A stretch of 64,000 nt of DNA from an uncultured Fibrobacter sp. (lineage in GTDB: Bacteria; Fibrobacterota; Fibrobacteria; Fibrobacterales; Fibrobacteraceae), in assembly GCA_934700345.1 (NCBI GenBank), contig CAKUXP010000003.1, positions 62,001 to 126,000 of the forward strand, in the 5' to 3' direction. Below, piece after piece: positions 9,469-19,173 of the stretch. Position 1 is the first letter of the stretch. Each line of letters begins with the position of its first letter. Below the pieces are notes generated by a model. That model was not told where the DNA came from. It searched no databases and saw only the letters and a program-made list of their open reading frames with translations. Made by a program: the position numbers and the translations under genes.

Positions 9469-9930
9469 ATGGCACGTCCCGACTACTCAGAAGGCGGATT
9501 TCGTGGTCTAGAAAGAAAAAGGATGGACTATTTTATCAAGACGGTTGTGTGGGCCTATCGGAATTGCCTGACAAAAAAAACGTCAATTCCGCATAAAGGG
9601 AATCGATGGCTTTCTTGCGAAAAAGGAGACGTTCCTGTCGGACAATGGGGCAGAAAACAATCTGTTTCTGAATGGAAATGGAAACGAAAATTTTCGGAAT
9701 GTTCCGATTTCGAAAGAAGTCTTTTGCTCACGGCATTCGTAGAACACCAAAGGATTTTGCTTGAAATCAACGGGTGCGAAGGGGACATTTTTAATTCGGC
9801 ACATGATTCCGAACAGGGAAGAGTCCTGCGTTTGGGACCGAAGGCTTATTCCATTTCAATTCTCTCGGGGAAAAAATGGGTTTATATGACAAAAGGGTAC
9901 CTGAAAACAGGCCCCTTTCTGTTTATATGA
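9469..9930 (+). CDS. Hypothetical protein, doubtful
   Basis: An open frame of 153 codons in an otherwise empty 0.9-kb gap (9179-10128). The product is rich in Trp, Lys and Arg (for example WGRKQSVSEWKWKRKF) and I recognise no family. Start could also be the ATG encoding MDYFIKTVVW at codon 19. No strong ribosome-binding site is visible. It may be a remnant gene or chance open frame; the rest of the gap shows no gene. Confidence 0.3.
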   Translation: MARPDYSEGGFRGLERKRMDYFIKTVVWAYRNCLTKKTSIPHKGNRWLSCEKGDVPVGQWGRKQSVSEWKWKRKFSECSDFERSLLLTAFVEHQRILLEINGCEGDIFNSAHDSEQGRVLRLGPKAYSISILSGKKWVYMTKGYLKTGPFLFI

Positions 9931-10128
9931 CGCGGGTTTTCAGCGCCAATGCGACTGATGTAAGCTGAAATGGGAAGAAAAAGTTCCCCAGGGGCATGGA
10001 CAAAATGACAATGGAAAATCCATAGTGGATAAACTTTTTCGACTCGTTGGGTATAATTTTATAAATGGACGATGAGGTCTAATGGACAGTGGGGGGTGCC
10101 CGCTGTTATTATAAAAAGAGGATGTGGA

Positions 10129-11661
10129 ATGTTTGAGAAGAGTTTAAAGTCTTTGGTGGCTTTTTCTGCCGCTATCACTGCCGCGGTCGCCATTTCTGCG
10201 ACGCCTGCCTTTAGCGTTACAAGCGAAACCTTGAATGGCCGCAACATGCTTGTGTATGCGCCGTCGGGGATCGAAAAGAACCGCCCGCTCATTATCCAGA
10301 TGCACGGCATGAACCAGGATGCCAAATACCAGCACGATGCGGCCAAGTGGGAAGAGATTGCCGATACGGCGCGCTTTGTGGTCGTGTTCCCGAATGGCGA
10401 AAACAAGTCTTGGGATATTTCGGGCGACAAGGACGTCAACTTTTTAAAGAACATCATCAGCTTGATGAGTACAAAGTACGGTATCGACAAGAACCGCGTT
10501 TACGTTTCGGGCTTTTCGATGGGCGGTATGATGAGCTACCATGCGGCAAACAAGATGGGCGACATGATTGCGGCGATTGCGCCGTGCTCCGGTTACCCCA
10601 TCGGAAATCCGGCCCCTGCGAGCAAGCGCATGATGCCGATTATCCACACGCACGGTACAAGCGATGATGTGGTGAACTACAACAGCGGCGTAAGCTACTT
10701 AAAGCGCTGGGTGGAGTACGAAGGCTGTTCCAGTGCTTCCGAAAAGATTTCTCCGTATCCGGCGGGGCGCACGGGTTCTGCGGCTACGCTCGAAAAATGG
10801 ACGGGTTGCAAGGGCGATAGCGAAATCCGCCTCATGAGCATTGCGGGCAAGGGTCACTGGTACTCGATGGACCTCGCGAGCGTCAATACTTCTGACGAAA
10901 TCTGGAATTTTGTAAAACGTTTCTCTCTCAACGGAGCGGAGACGGAAACGCCTGCCGAGCCGCCTTTTGTCGAACCCACGAACCGCGACAGCATTTACAA
11001 CGGCGGGTTCGATTCGACTGCAAACGCCTGGACCTTGCAGACGCACGGGAACGCGAGTGCGTCTGGCGCCGTTAAGGACGGTAAGTACGAAATCGATATT
11101 GCGTCTGTGGGGACCGAACCGTATACGGTGCAGTTGATCCAGCACAACCTGCATTTGGAAAAGGGCCAGTGGTACGAAGTGAGCTTTGACGCGAGCGCCG
11201 CTGCGGCCCGTACGCTCGAAGTGAACGTCGAACAGCATGAGGACCCGTGGGCAAGTTACCTTGCCGAAAAGCAGAATTTTGAATTGGGAACCGAAGCGAA
11301 AAATTACAGCCTCAAGTTCCAGATGACCGCGGCGACGGATACCAATGCGCGCCTCAGTTTTAACGCCGGCGCCTCGACCATAAAACTAGCGCTTGACAAC
11401 GTGAAGATCCAAAAAATCGAGGTTCTCGCCGAAGATCCGGCCAACATAACCGCAGGCCTCCAGTTCAATTATTATGAAAAAACGGATTACGAAATCTTTA
11501 GCCTGAACGGAAATTATCTCGGTAAGGTTTCGGCAACGAGTGTTGATGAAATGAAAAAGCTTGCGCAAAAGTTTGTTCGTACTTCGGGTGTATACCTGGT
11601 CAAGGCCGCAAACAGCGCTGGAACGAAATTCTCTCGGATGAGTTGGACCACAAAGAAGTGA
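10129..11661 (+). CDS. CE1-type carbohydrate esterase with C-terminal binding and sorting domains
   Basis: A 510-residue secreted esterase of the feruloyl/acetyl esterase (CE1, PHB-depolymerase-like) type that likely removes acyl groups from hemicellulose. Residues 1-29 are a signal peptide (SLVAFSAAITAAVAISA). The alpha/beta-hydrolase nucleophile is in GFSMGG, the acid in HGTSDDVVNY and the His in GKGHWYS. A beta-sandwich carbohydrate-binding-like domain follows (from about IYNGGFDSTANAW), then a short C-terminal tail (LNGNYLGKV...GVYLVKA) resembling type IX secretion sorting tails. The ATG at 10129 begins the signal peptide and has AGAGGA upstream; an in-frame earlier ATG lacks sense. It is co-transcribed with the GH27 gene 4 bases downstream. 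Confidence 0.85.
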   Translation: MFEKSLKSLVAFSAAITAAVAISATPAFSVTSETLNGRNMLVYAPSGIEKNRPLIIQMHGMNQDAKYQHDAAKWEEIADTARFVVVFPNGENKSWDISGDKDVNFLKNIISLMSTKYGIDKNRVYVSGFSMGGMMSYHAANKMGDMIAAIAPCSGYPIGNPAPASKRMMPIIHTHGTSDDVVNYNSGVSYLKRWVEYEGCSSASEKISPYPAGRTGSAATLEKWTGCKGDSEIRLMSIAGKGHWYSMDLASVNTSDEIWNFVKRFSLNGAETETPAEPPFVEPTNRDSIYNGGFDSTANAWTLQTHGNASASGAVKDGKYEIDIASVGTEPYTVQLIQHNLHLEKGQWYEVSFDASAAAARTLEVNVEQHEDPWASYLAEKQNFELGTEAKNYSLKFQMTAATDTNARLSFNAGASTIKLALDNVKIQKIEVLAEDPANITAGLQFNYYEKTDYEIFSLNGNYLGKVSATSVDEMKKLAQKFVRTSGVYLVKAANSAGTKFSRMSWTTKK

Positions 11662-11665
11662 AAAA

Positions 11666-13549
11666 ATGAAAAGTTCTAAGAAATTTGGTTTAACGAGTGA
11701 GGTCCTTGCCGCGTCTCTCGGGCTTGCCGCACAGGCGAGCGCGAATGCGGACAGTCTTGTGCTGACGCCGCCCATGGGCTGGAACAGCTGGAATGTATTC
11801 CACGAAAACATTAACGAAAACCAGATCAAGGAAATCGCCGACGCCATGGTCTCTTCGGGCTTGCGCGATGCCGGCTATATCTACTTGAACTTGGACGACA
11901 ACTGGATGGACACCAAGCGCGATGCGAATGGCGCCTTGACGCACAATCCGAAAACGTTCCCGAGTGGCATGAAGTCCCTTGCCGATTACGTTCACAAGAA
12001 GGGCTTAAAGTTCGGCCTTTACGGGGACCGCGGTAAACGTACCTGCCATCATTACAACTCCAAATGGACAAGCGAAAGCGGCTCCTACATGCACGAAGAA
12101 GTGGACGCCAAGGCTTTTGCCAGCTGGGGCGTAGACTACCTCAAGTATGACAACTGTGATCCGGGTTCCAACGACCAGGAAGCGGATTACACCCGCATGT
12201 CCAAGGCCCTCCGCAATTCGGGCCGCGACATCGTCTTTAGCATTTGCATGTGGGAATACAAGGATTGGATGCCGAAGATTGCGAACCTTTGGCGCACCAC
12301 TTTTGATATCGGCCCCGAATGGATTTCTACTTCCTGGTACCGCGGCATCTATGAAATTATCGATGCCAACAACAAGTACTGGGAAATTGCAAAGCCTGGC
12401 CACTGGAATGACCCGGACATGCTGGAAGTGGACAACAGCAAGCTGAGCTACGAAGAGCAGAAGTCCCAGATGACCATGTGGTCCATCATGGCGGCTCCCA
12501 TCATGATCAGTTCCGATGTCCGCAAGATGTCGACCCAGGTCAAGGAACTTTACATCAACAAGGACATGATTGCCATTAACCAGGATTCCCTGGGCGTGCA
12601 GGGTCATCGCATTTCCAACACCGACGGAAAGCAAATCTGGACGAAGCCCTTGAAGAATGGCGACCTTGCGGTTGCTCTCCTCAACAACAACAATTCTACC
12701 CAGACCATCGAATGCAATTTTGCAGACATTGGCGTGCAGGGCGAAGTAGAAGTCCGCGATGCCTGGCAGAAAAAGGATCTTGGCGCAAGGTCTAGCGTTT
12801 CCGCCGAAGTTCCGGCCCACGGCTCGGTGCTTCTGCGCTTGATTCTGAAACCGGTTCCGCGCGCTCCGTTCAAGGAACTCGTAATTCCGGGCAAGATTGA
12901 AATGGAAGACTTCGACGTGAATGGCGTCGGCGCTGGCAACACGACCTACAACGACATGGATGCCGAAAACCGCGGCACCAGCGATTACCGCAAGGGTACG
13001 GGCGTCGACATTTACGAAAAGGATGATGGCCGCATTGTCATTGGCTACAACCAGGTGGGCGACTGGCTGGAATACACCGTGAATGTCGCAGAAACTGGCG
13101 AGTACACCATGAGCGCCTCTGTCGCTTCGGCCAATGAAACTTCGAGCTTCAAGCTCGCGATGGATGGCAAGGACATTACCGAAGAAATCGCGGTGCCCAA
13201 GGGTGAAGGCGATGACAACTACGACGATTACAAGATTGTAACCGCGAAGGTGAACCTGACCAAGGGCGAACACATTATGCGCTTTATCGTAACGGGCGAC
13301 TGGATGGATATCGACTACATCGAATTCAAGAGCGGCGATGAAAATCCGTCTGCGATTAAGCTTGGCGCGGTGAACCCGGTGGCAGCCCTGCAGTACAACG
13401 TGTTCTCGGCGACGGGCAAGCTGATGGGCCGCGTCGATGTGGTGGGCCGTAGCCTTGCCACAAGCCTCAAGAATGCGGGCTTTGTAAACGGCATCTACGT
13501 GGTGCGCAGCGTGAACAGCCACAAGACCATGCGCGTGCAGGTCAAGTAA
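11666..13549 (+). CDS. GH27 alpha-galactosidase with CBM6 and C-terminal sorting-like tail
   Basis: A 627-residue secreted retaining alpha-galactosidase. Domain order: signal peptide (1-28), GH27 barrel (about 30-390) with the N-terminal TPPMGWNSWN, nucleophile D162 in YLKYDNCD and acid/base D251 in WNDPDMLEV; a CBM6 module (about 410-550, starts IEMEDFDVNG, includes GDWLEYTVNV); and a C-terminal tail (GKLMGRV...GIYVVRSV) like that of the esterase before it. It would remove alpha-1,6-galactosyl branches from galactomannan or related hemicellulose. It forms an operon with the esterase and ends at a hairpin terminator. Confidence 0.93.
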   Translation: MKSSKKFGLTSEVLAASLGLAAQASANADSLVLTPPMGWNSWNVFHENINENQIKEIADAMVSSGLRDAGYIYLNLDDNWMDTKRDANGALTHNPKTFPSGMKSLADYVHKKGLKFGLYGDRGKRTCHHYNSKWTSESGSYMHEEVDAKAFASWGVDYLKYDNCDPGSNDQEADYTRMSKALRNSGRDIVFSICMWEYKDWMPKIANLWRTTFDIGPEWISTSWYRGIYEIIDANNKYWEIAKPGHWNDPDMLEVDNSKLSYEEQKSQMTMWSIMAAPIMISSDVRKMSTQVKELYINKDMIAINQDSLGVQGHRISNTDGKQIWTKPLKNGDLAVALLNNNNSTQTIECNFADIGVQGEVEVRDAWQKKDLGARSSVSAEVPAHGSVLLRLILKPVPRAPFKELVIPGKIEMEDFDVNGVGAGNTTYNDMDAENRGTSDYRKGTGVDIYEKDDGRIVIGYNQVGDWLEYTVNVAETGEYTMSASVASANETSSFKLAMDGKDITEEIAVPKGEGDDNYDDYKIVTAKVNLTKGEHIMRFIVTGDWMDIDYIEFKSGDENPSAIKLGAVNPVAALQYNVFSATGKLMGRVDVVGRSLATSLKNAGFVNGIYVVRSVNSHKTMRVQVK

Positions 13550-13578
13550 CACTCTTGACAAAACGTCAATGGAAATTA

Positions 13579-13609
13579 TCCCGTAGGTAACCCATGCGGG
13601 ATTTTTTGT
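13579..13609 (+). terminator. Rho-independent terminator after GH27 gene
   Basis: ATCCCG and CGGGAT make a 6-bp stem followed directly by six T. Confidence 0.65.
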
Positions 13610-13696
13610 AGGTGTCTTTATTTTTGCAGGGCAGGTGTGGTGACCTGCCAGGCAGTTGGTTTTGCGCTTCGTGGTGGTTGCGCAAAGTAAGGAAAT

Positions 13697-15432
13697 ATGG
13701 GAATGTTTGGTAAATTTATTAACGGAAAGTTTTGTTTATCTGTAATTCGGGCCGCCGCGGCGATTTGCCTCGCGGCAACAGCCGTGAATTCTTTTGCGGT
13801 CACGAACCAGTTCCGCGGTGTGAACTGGGCCGACAAGCGCGAGTCTGACGTTCTCGTCCTCTCGGGGCTTTCGCTTAGCAATACGTACGAATCTGCATCC
13901 GTTGTGGCTGATCGCGTGATTGGCCAGTTCGTAAGCCTCATGGGCACCAACAGCGTGCGCATCCCGGTGAACGAGTCCACGGTTTCGACGTTCTGGAACA
14001 CTTACACGGGCGTTATCGACATGGCTCTTACAAAGGGCCGCGTCGTGATGGACTACTGGGGCCCAGCGCAGCCGAGCGGCCCCAAGAACATAAACGACTG
14101 GTGGGCCATGTGGGCAAAAGTACGGTTCCGACCCGAACGCCTATTTTGAAATCTTTAACGAACCGCACATGTACAGCAAAACCGACCTGCGCAATCTTTA
14201 TGCGCAGTGGCTCGAAAAATTTCCGACGGTCCCGCGCGACCACATTATCCTCGACGGCACCGGCATGGCGCAGAACGTGCCCGACATTGCAAGCGACAGC
14301 CGCTTTGACGAGTGCCTTTTCGCGGTTCACGAATACACCTTCTGGAACATGAGTATTACCACCGAAGACGGCTGGAAGAGTTCGCTCCGTGGCAAGGTGG
14401 GCAACTTCTTTGACCGCACAATCTGCACAGAATGGGGCGGCGCCGTGAGCCCGGGCGACAAGGCGGGCGTCCACTACGAAACGATGGATTACAATTCCGC
14501 TCCGACGAACTACTTTATGGCCTACATCCGTGGCATTCCCGAACAGCTGCGCGACTGGAAAATGGGCTGCTTTTACTGGCCCGGCCTGCGTGATGGCGAC
14601 TGGTACAGCATGACCACAAGCGCACGGGCGAAGGCGCAAACATCAAGCTCGAAATCGTGAACCAGTCGGGGGTCGACCGCATGCATCGCCCTGGACCGAT
14701 ACGGTCGAAACGGTAAAGATTCCGCAGGAACCGTTCGGCGGCTTTGACGCTTCGGGGGCGGCTATCGCGGGCAAGGCGCTTACGCTCCCTGCAAAAATCG
14801 AAGTTGAAAATTACGACTTGGGCGGCAACCGCAACGCCTATTACGACAAGGTGCTCGAAAACCAGGGCAAGGCCTATCGCAACGATTACGTCGATATCGT
14901 GGGCCTCGACTGCTCGGATTCCGCTGCGACCAAGGATTGCAAGGGCTATGCCGTGGGCTACACCGATGCGGGCGAATGGCTTGAATATACGGTGAATGTC
15001 GGTAAGGTAAGCAAGTATTATGGGCAGGCGAATGTGGCGAGCGGCCTGGATGGCGCCGGGTTCATCCTGTTAGTCGATGGCAAGGCGGTCACGGATACGA
15101 TCAAGATCCCGAAGGGCGAGGACTGGACCACATACGCGGTAACCGAATTTGAAACCGCGGAAATTGCTGCCGCTGAGCATGTGCTCAAGCTGCAGTTTAC
15201 GGGCGCCTACGGTAACGTCGACTGGATCAAGCTTTGCGGCGAAAGCGACTGCAAGGATGTAGATCCGGTGGACTCGACAACGGCAATCTACGGCGGTGCG
15301 CTGGATAACCGCGGCGAATACGCGACGAACGGCCCTGCCGCTGGTGAATTGCGCGTGCGCCTGAACCGCAACAAGACTTACATCGAGCGCGGTGGTAAAA
15401 AGTTTGACCTGCTCGGAAACCGCATCCACTAA
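13697..15432 (+). pseudogene. GH5-like endoglycanase with CBM6, broken by three frameshifts
   Basis: Reading three frames in turn restores one secreted glycanase. A signal peptide and the first barrel strands (QFRGVNWADKRESD) are in one frame up to about 14118. The next frame continues YGSDPNAYFEIFNEPH (acid/base Glu in NEP) to CTEWGG (nucleophile Glu). Near 14613 the frame changes to give NIKLEIVNQSGVDR, and near 14690 it changes again to give a linker, a CBM6 module (LPAKIEVENYDLGGNRNAYY...GEWLEYTVNV) and the C-terminus. With an esterase and an alpha-galactosidase before it, a mannanase-type activity is plausible but not proven. The three indels may be real decay or assembly errors. Confidence 0.8.
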
Positions 15433-15467
15433 AAGAATTTAAAACACACTCCACACCCCATAACAAG

Positions 15468-15497
15468 AAACCACTCCGATTTATTTCGGAGTGGTTT
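15468..15497. terminator. Bidirectional terminator between convergent genes
   Basis: AAACCACTCCGA and TCGGAGTGGTTT form a perfect 12-bp stem with A-rich and T-rich flanks, serving the GH5 gene from the left and the GH13 gene from the right. Confidence 0.85.
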
Positions 15498-15519
15498 TCT
15501 GTGTGAAAACGAAAAAAAG

Positions 15520-17261
15520 TTACTCGTAAATTACAGCTTCGAGCGGTCTAAGCGTTCCTGCCGTGGTGTTTTCGTGCGTCGAAATCACGACCTTCTTGCC
15601 CGCGACAAGGCTTGCGTCGTACGTCGCCTCGGTTTCCGCCATGTTCACGAGAACCGTTAGGCTCTTGCCATTATAATTGCGCTTGAACGCAAAGATCTTC
15701 GTATCGTCTTTAAGGATCGCTTCGAAGTCTCCGTTCAACAAGATCTCGCTCTCCTTGCGGAAATTCGAGAGCTTGCGGAAGTAGGCGAGGGTGGAGTTCG
15801 GGTCGGCTTCTTCGGCCTGCACGTTGACCTGCGGGTAGTTGCCGTTTACCGCGAGCCACGGCTTGCCCGTGGTAAACCCAGCGCTTGCGCTAGAGTCCCA
15901 CTGCATCGGCGTGCGCGCGTTGTCGCGGCTGTACAGCTGTACAAATCCGATCGCTTCCTGCTTGCTGAACCCTTCGTTGAGCGCAATTTCGTACTGCGCA
16001 TGCGAATTGAGTTCGTCATACGCCTCGATCGAATCCCAGTCCACGTTCGTCATGCCGATTTCTTCGCCCTCGTAAACGAAAGGCGTCCCGCGCAGCGTTA
16101 GTAACAACGTAATCATCGCCTTGCTGGACTGCACCGTATTCACGTTCTTGCTAAAGTACGCACTCGCCGAACGGGGCTTGTCGTGGTTCTCGAAAAATGC
16201 CGGGTACCAGCCGTTTTCCGCAGTCGCGGTCTGGCTAGCAATTACCGCGCGCTTTACGGTCGGAATGTCGATCGGCTTCGTGCTGAACCACAAGTCGCTA
16301 CCGGGCAGGTGGTTAAATTCAAAGAGCATGTCGAAAGCGCCCGAGTCGCCCACCCAGTACTTGAGTTCCTCGGGCTTGACGCCGTTCGCCTCGGCAACTG
16401 TAAACACGTTCTTCCCTTCGGTCACGTTCTTCTTGAATTCGTGCAGGTAGTCGAGAATGCCTTCGGTGCTTGCGGTCATGTTGTGGATGAGTGTCATGCC
16501 GTCCGAGGCGTCGGGCTTGCCGTCGGCAAAGTTCGCGGGCTTCTTAATATACACGATGGCGTCGATGCGGAATCCGCCCACGCCCTTGTTGACCCAGAAA
16601 TTTGCGATGTCGTAAAGCGCTTTGCGCACGTCGGGGTTATCCCAGTTCAGGTCCGGCTGAAAGTCGCCGAACGTGTGCAGGTAATACTACTTGCGCGTTT
16701 CGTTCCATGTCCAGGCGGAACCGCCGAAAATGCCGCGCCAGTTGTTCGGTACGCTTCCGTCCGGTTTCGAGTCGCGCCAAATGAACCAATCGCTCTTTGC
16801 GTTGTCGCGGCTCGATTTCGATTCCTTGAACCACGGGCTTTCTTCGGACATGTGGTTGAACACCAGGTCCATGATCACCTTGATGCCCTTTTCGTACGCC
16901 TTTTTCAGGAGTTCGTCCATGTCGTCCATGGTGCCGTACAGCGGGTTGATCTTGTAAAAGTCCGCCACGTCGTAGCCGTTGTCCTTCATGGGCGAGTCGT
17001 ACACCGGCGTAAGCCAGATGCAGTCCACGTTCAAGGACTTCAGGTAATCGAGCCTGCTCGTAATGCCCTTCAGGTCGCCCGTGCCGTCGCCGTTTGAATC
17101 CTGGAAACTGCTCGGGTAGATTTCATAGCAGACGGATTTCTGCCAGTCCTTTAAAACTTTTGCTTCCTTCATCGAGGAATCCTCTTTTGGTGTACAGCCC
17201 GAAACGATAATAGGGACATCGCCATCGCTGCCGCTGATATTATGGGAAAGAATTTGTTCAT
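15520..17261 (-). pseudogene. GH13 alpha-glucosidase lipoprotein, broken by a frameshift and an amber codon
   Basis: A GH13 oligo-1,6-glucosidase/alpha-glucosidase-type enzyme in two pieces. The ATG at 17261 starts a signal peptide (MNKFFPIISAAAMAMSLLSF). A one-base frameshift then separates it from the lipobox-like SGCTPKEDSS and the mature enzyme (KDWQKSVCYEIYPSSFQDSNGDG). At 16687-16689 a TAG interrupts NETRK-YYLHTFGDFQPDLNW at the position where relatives carry Gln, a single-base CAG to TAG change. Downstream are the catalytic regions GGFRIDAIVYI, FTVAEANG and FFENHDKPRS. The second part could restart at the ATG near 16629 but would lack the first barrel strands. It is 7 bases after the MBL-fold gene. 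Confidence 0.85.
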
Positions 17262-17268
17262 GATTTGC

Positions 17269-18078
17269 CTACTTCACGAATCCGGGTTCCGGCAAGTGCA
17301 TGCCAGCCATGGTCAAGTGGTTCTGTTTCGCGTAATCCATCAGGCGCTTTCGGCTTTCGGCGGATTTCGGCTTGTCCATGTCGTAGTTGGAATTGATTTC
17401 GGGGTGGTCATTTTGCAATGCGTAACCGTGCATCAGGTCGCCCACGACAAGCGTTTCTCCCGTCAAGAACGCCGTGTGGCCCGGAGTGTGTCCGACCGCG
17501 TCAAGCGCCACGACGCCATGGGGGAGCGTGTCGTTAAAGTTGAACAGATGCAGTTTGTCGCTGTAAATCGCGATGACCGCTTTCTGCAAGTCGTTGTTCG
17601 GAATCTCGTTCAGCCAGGCGTCACGCTCGATTTTGCCTAGGTAGATTTCGGCGTTCCTGAAAACCTTTTGCGGGTTGCCCTGTTGCACACCCGAAACGAG
17701 CCCGCCAATGTGATCAGTATGCATGTGCGTCAGGTAGACTATCTTGATGGAATCGGGACTTACGCCAAGCTGTTTCAATCGCTTAAGCATTTCACCGCCG
17801 AAGTCTCCGAACCCAGCGTCAAAGAGTGCGTATTCGCCATCGGCTTTCATCAAAAACGTACCGACCGAAGCGGGAATGCCGTTGGGCATGTTGAGTGACG
17901 CGTACAGCGAATCGCTTGCGTCGCTAAACAGCGTGCGCGGCATCAGGCGCTCACCTGGGTTGTCCTTGATCCACGTGAGTGCTGTGCTCTCGCTTTTGGT
18001 TTCTGGCTTGCTGCAAGCGGTAAAGGCTGCAAAGGCAGTACAGATAGTTAAAGTGGTTGCTATAAAAAAGTTTTTCAT
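17269..18078 (-). CDS. Metallo-beta-lactamase-fold lipoprotein hydrolase
   Basis: A 269-residue exported protein: lipoprotein signal (MKNFFIATTLTICTAFAAFTAC, lipidated Cys 22), then an MBL fold with the zinc-binding HMHTDH, later DAVGHTPGHTAF and VVGDLMHGYA. The arrangement resembles AHL-lactonase-like and related hydrolases, but the substrate is unknown. It is the first gene of a unit with the GH13 gene, which may hint at a role in carbohydrate or lactone hydrolysis in the periplasm; that is inference. Confidence 0.85.
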   Translation of the reverse strand: MKNFFIATTLTICTAFAAFTACSKPETKSESTALTWIKDNPGERLMPRTLFSDASDSLYASLNMPNGIPASVGTFLMKADGEYALFDAGFGDFGGEMLKRLKQLGVSPDSIKIVYLTHMHTDHIGGLVSGVQQGNPQKVFRNAEIYLGKIERDAWLNEIPNNDLQKAVIAIYSDKLHLFNFNDTLPHGVVALDAVGHTPGHTAFLTGETLVVGDLMHGYALQNDHPEINSNYDMDKPKSAESRKRLMDYAKQNHLTMAGMHLPEPGFVK

Positions 18079-18260
18079 AAGGATTTCTTTCTATGTAATA
18101 TACAAATTGATGATTCTGCATGACGTGTTTGTTGATTTATTTAAATGACTGCTTTTGCGAATCATTATAAAAATGAAGGAGAAATCTTATTTCCTGAGTT
18201 TCTAAATTACGCCAGAAGTAACGTGCTGATAGACAACGAGATAAGCGCTTGTTGCCATGG

Positions 18261-18290
18261 AAAAATTGCCTTTTTCCTTAAAAAAGGCAT
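18261..18290 (-). terminator. Terminator overlapping the 3' end of cas2
   Basis: On the minus strand TGCCTTTTT and AAAAAGGCA form a 9-bp stem followed by ATTTTT. The stem includes the last codons and stop of cas2, so cas2 is the last gene of its transcript. The 18079-18260 stretch holds no recognisable CRISPR repeat or gene. Confidence 0.7.
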
Positions 18291-18583
18291 AGCTGCTCGG
18301 GATTTTTATTTCGTGGCTGTTCCGTATTGTTTTGAAAACGGACTATGTTTTCGAATTGTTTATCGGTCAATGTAATAATGTGGACCTTACCCCCAGGAGG
18401 GAGGTTTGCTTCAATGTGATGGTAGTATTTTTCGGCATTTTCCTTGCCCGAACAATGGCGCATGTAAACGGAAAATTGAGCCATTTCGAAACCTTCGTCC
18501 AATAAAAACTGACGAAATAAGGTGGCTGCCTTTCGATCAAGTTCTTCGACAACTGGTAAATTAAACATGACCATCAGCCACAA
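18278..18583 (-). pseudogene. cas2: Cas2 (type II-like), 5' end truncated next to an IS remnant
   Basis: About 101 residues of a Cas2 integrase-complex subunit: WLMVMFNLPVVEELDRKAA, FRQFLLDEGFEMAQFSVYMR, LPPGGKVHIITLTDKQF and a C-terminal EQLCLF, the pattern of type II-associated Cas2. In the family the protein usually begins a few residues before this; here no ATG precedes the conserved strand. The only starts are TTG at 18583 or the internal ATG at 18574, and an IS end lies about 15 bases upstream. No cas1, cas9 or array is in the window. Asn replaces the usual Asp in the first strand (MFNLP for MFDLP), which may also affect metal binding. Confidence 0.8.
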
Positions 18584-18597
18584 AATTCTATACCCAC

Positions 18598-19168
18598 TTA
18601 GAGCTTATCCCTAAATAGAGTTGACTTTCCTAAGGGCGATGATTCCTGCGGCAAGGTGCAGGAGTGCCATGTAGGACAGGGTGCTCTTCTCGAACCTCAC
18701 GAGCAGCTTGCGGAACCTGTTCATCCACGAGTGCGACGCCTCCACCACCCACCTGTGTGCCTTTTCCCCGCGCTTCTTGGCCTTCCTCTCCTCGCCCCTG
18801 GAACGCACGTGGGGAACGTAGCCGCGCTCGGCGATGACCCGGAGCGCCTGGGCGCCGGCGTACCCGGCGTCCGCGCAGAGGTGCTCCTTTACGCGTCTCG
18901 CGGGACGGACGACGCGACCGTCCAGGACCGCCGCCAGTTGGGTCACGTCATGACGGTTCGCCCCGGTGACGGCTATCGACAGCGGGACCCCACGCCCGTC
19001 CACGAGGACGTGCCGCTTCGTCCTCCTTTTTTCCCGGTCGGTAGGGTTTCCGTCCGCCGCCCGCCTTGCGTATGTACTTCCGGCCTTTCTTGCGCTTGGG
19101 AATGAGCGGTTCCACGAGGTTCCAGAATTCGTCCGACAGTTCCCAGGGATGTTTTTTCGTCACGGCGC
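18598..19168 (-). mobile_element. IS5-family (IS427-like) element with internal deletion
   Basis: A short IS remnant holding both ends of an IS5/DUF4096-type transposase but lacking its middle. AGAGCTTATCCCTAAAT at 18599 lies just past the transposase stop and is probably the right end; a matching inverted copy was not found at the left, so that end may be truncated. It sits between truncated cas2 and a beheaded membrane gene, consistent with insertion and flanking deletion. Confidence 0.7.
18611..19163 (-). pseudogene. IS5-type transposase, internally deleted and frameshifted
   Basis: The N-terminal DUF4096 piece (WELSDEFWNLVEPLIPKRKK ... IRKAGGGRKP) runs from 19163. At about 19041-19053 it joins, in another frame, the catalytic C-terminal part GNPTDREKRRTKRHVLVDGR, GVPLSIAVTGANRHD, ADAGYAG and the final VVEASHSWMNRFRKL. 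Roughly 100 residues between these parts are missing. The right frame and the left frame share the bases around GGACGGAAACCC, compatible with a microhomology deletion. It cannot make an active transposase; other full copies elsewhere could mobilise it. Confidence 0.8.
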
Positions 19169-19173
19169 GCCTC

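Noticed and set aside
12005..13561. 518-codon frame antisense to the alpha-galactosidase
   Set aside because: Shadow caused by codon bias; His/Val-rich nonsense sequence.
16687..16689. Genetic code with amber reassigned
   Set aside because: TAG is used as the ordinary stop of many intact genes here, so one internal TAG is better read as a mutation.
18079..18277. CRISPR array downstream of cas2
   Set aside because: No repeated unit of 25-40 bases is present; only a terminator hairpin was found.
18145..18375. 76-codon open frame opposite cas2
   Set aside because: It runs through the cas2 terminator and antisense to cas2; composition and lack of a ribosome-binding site argue against a gene.
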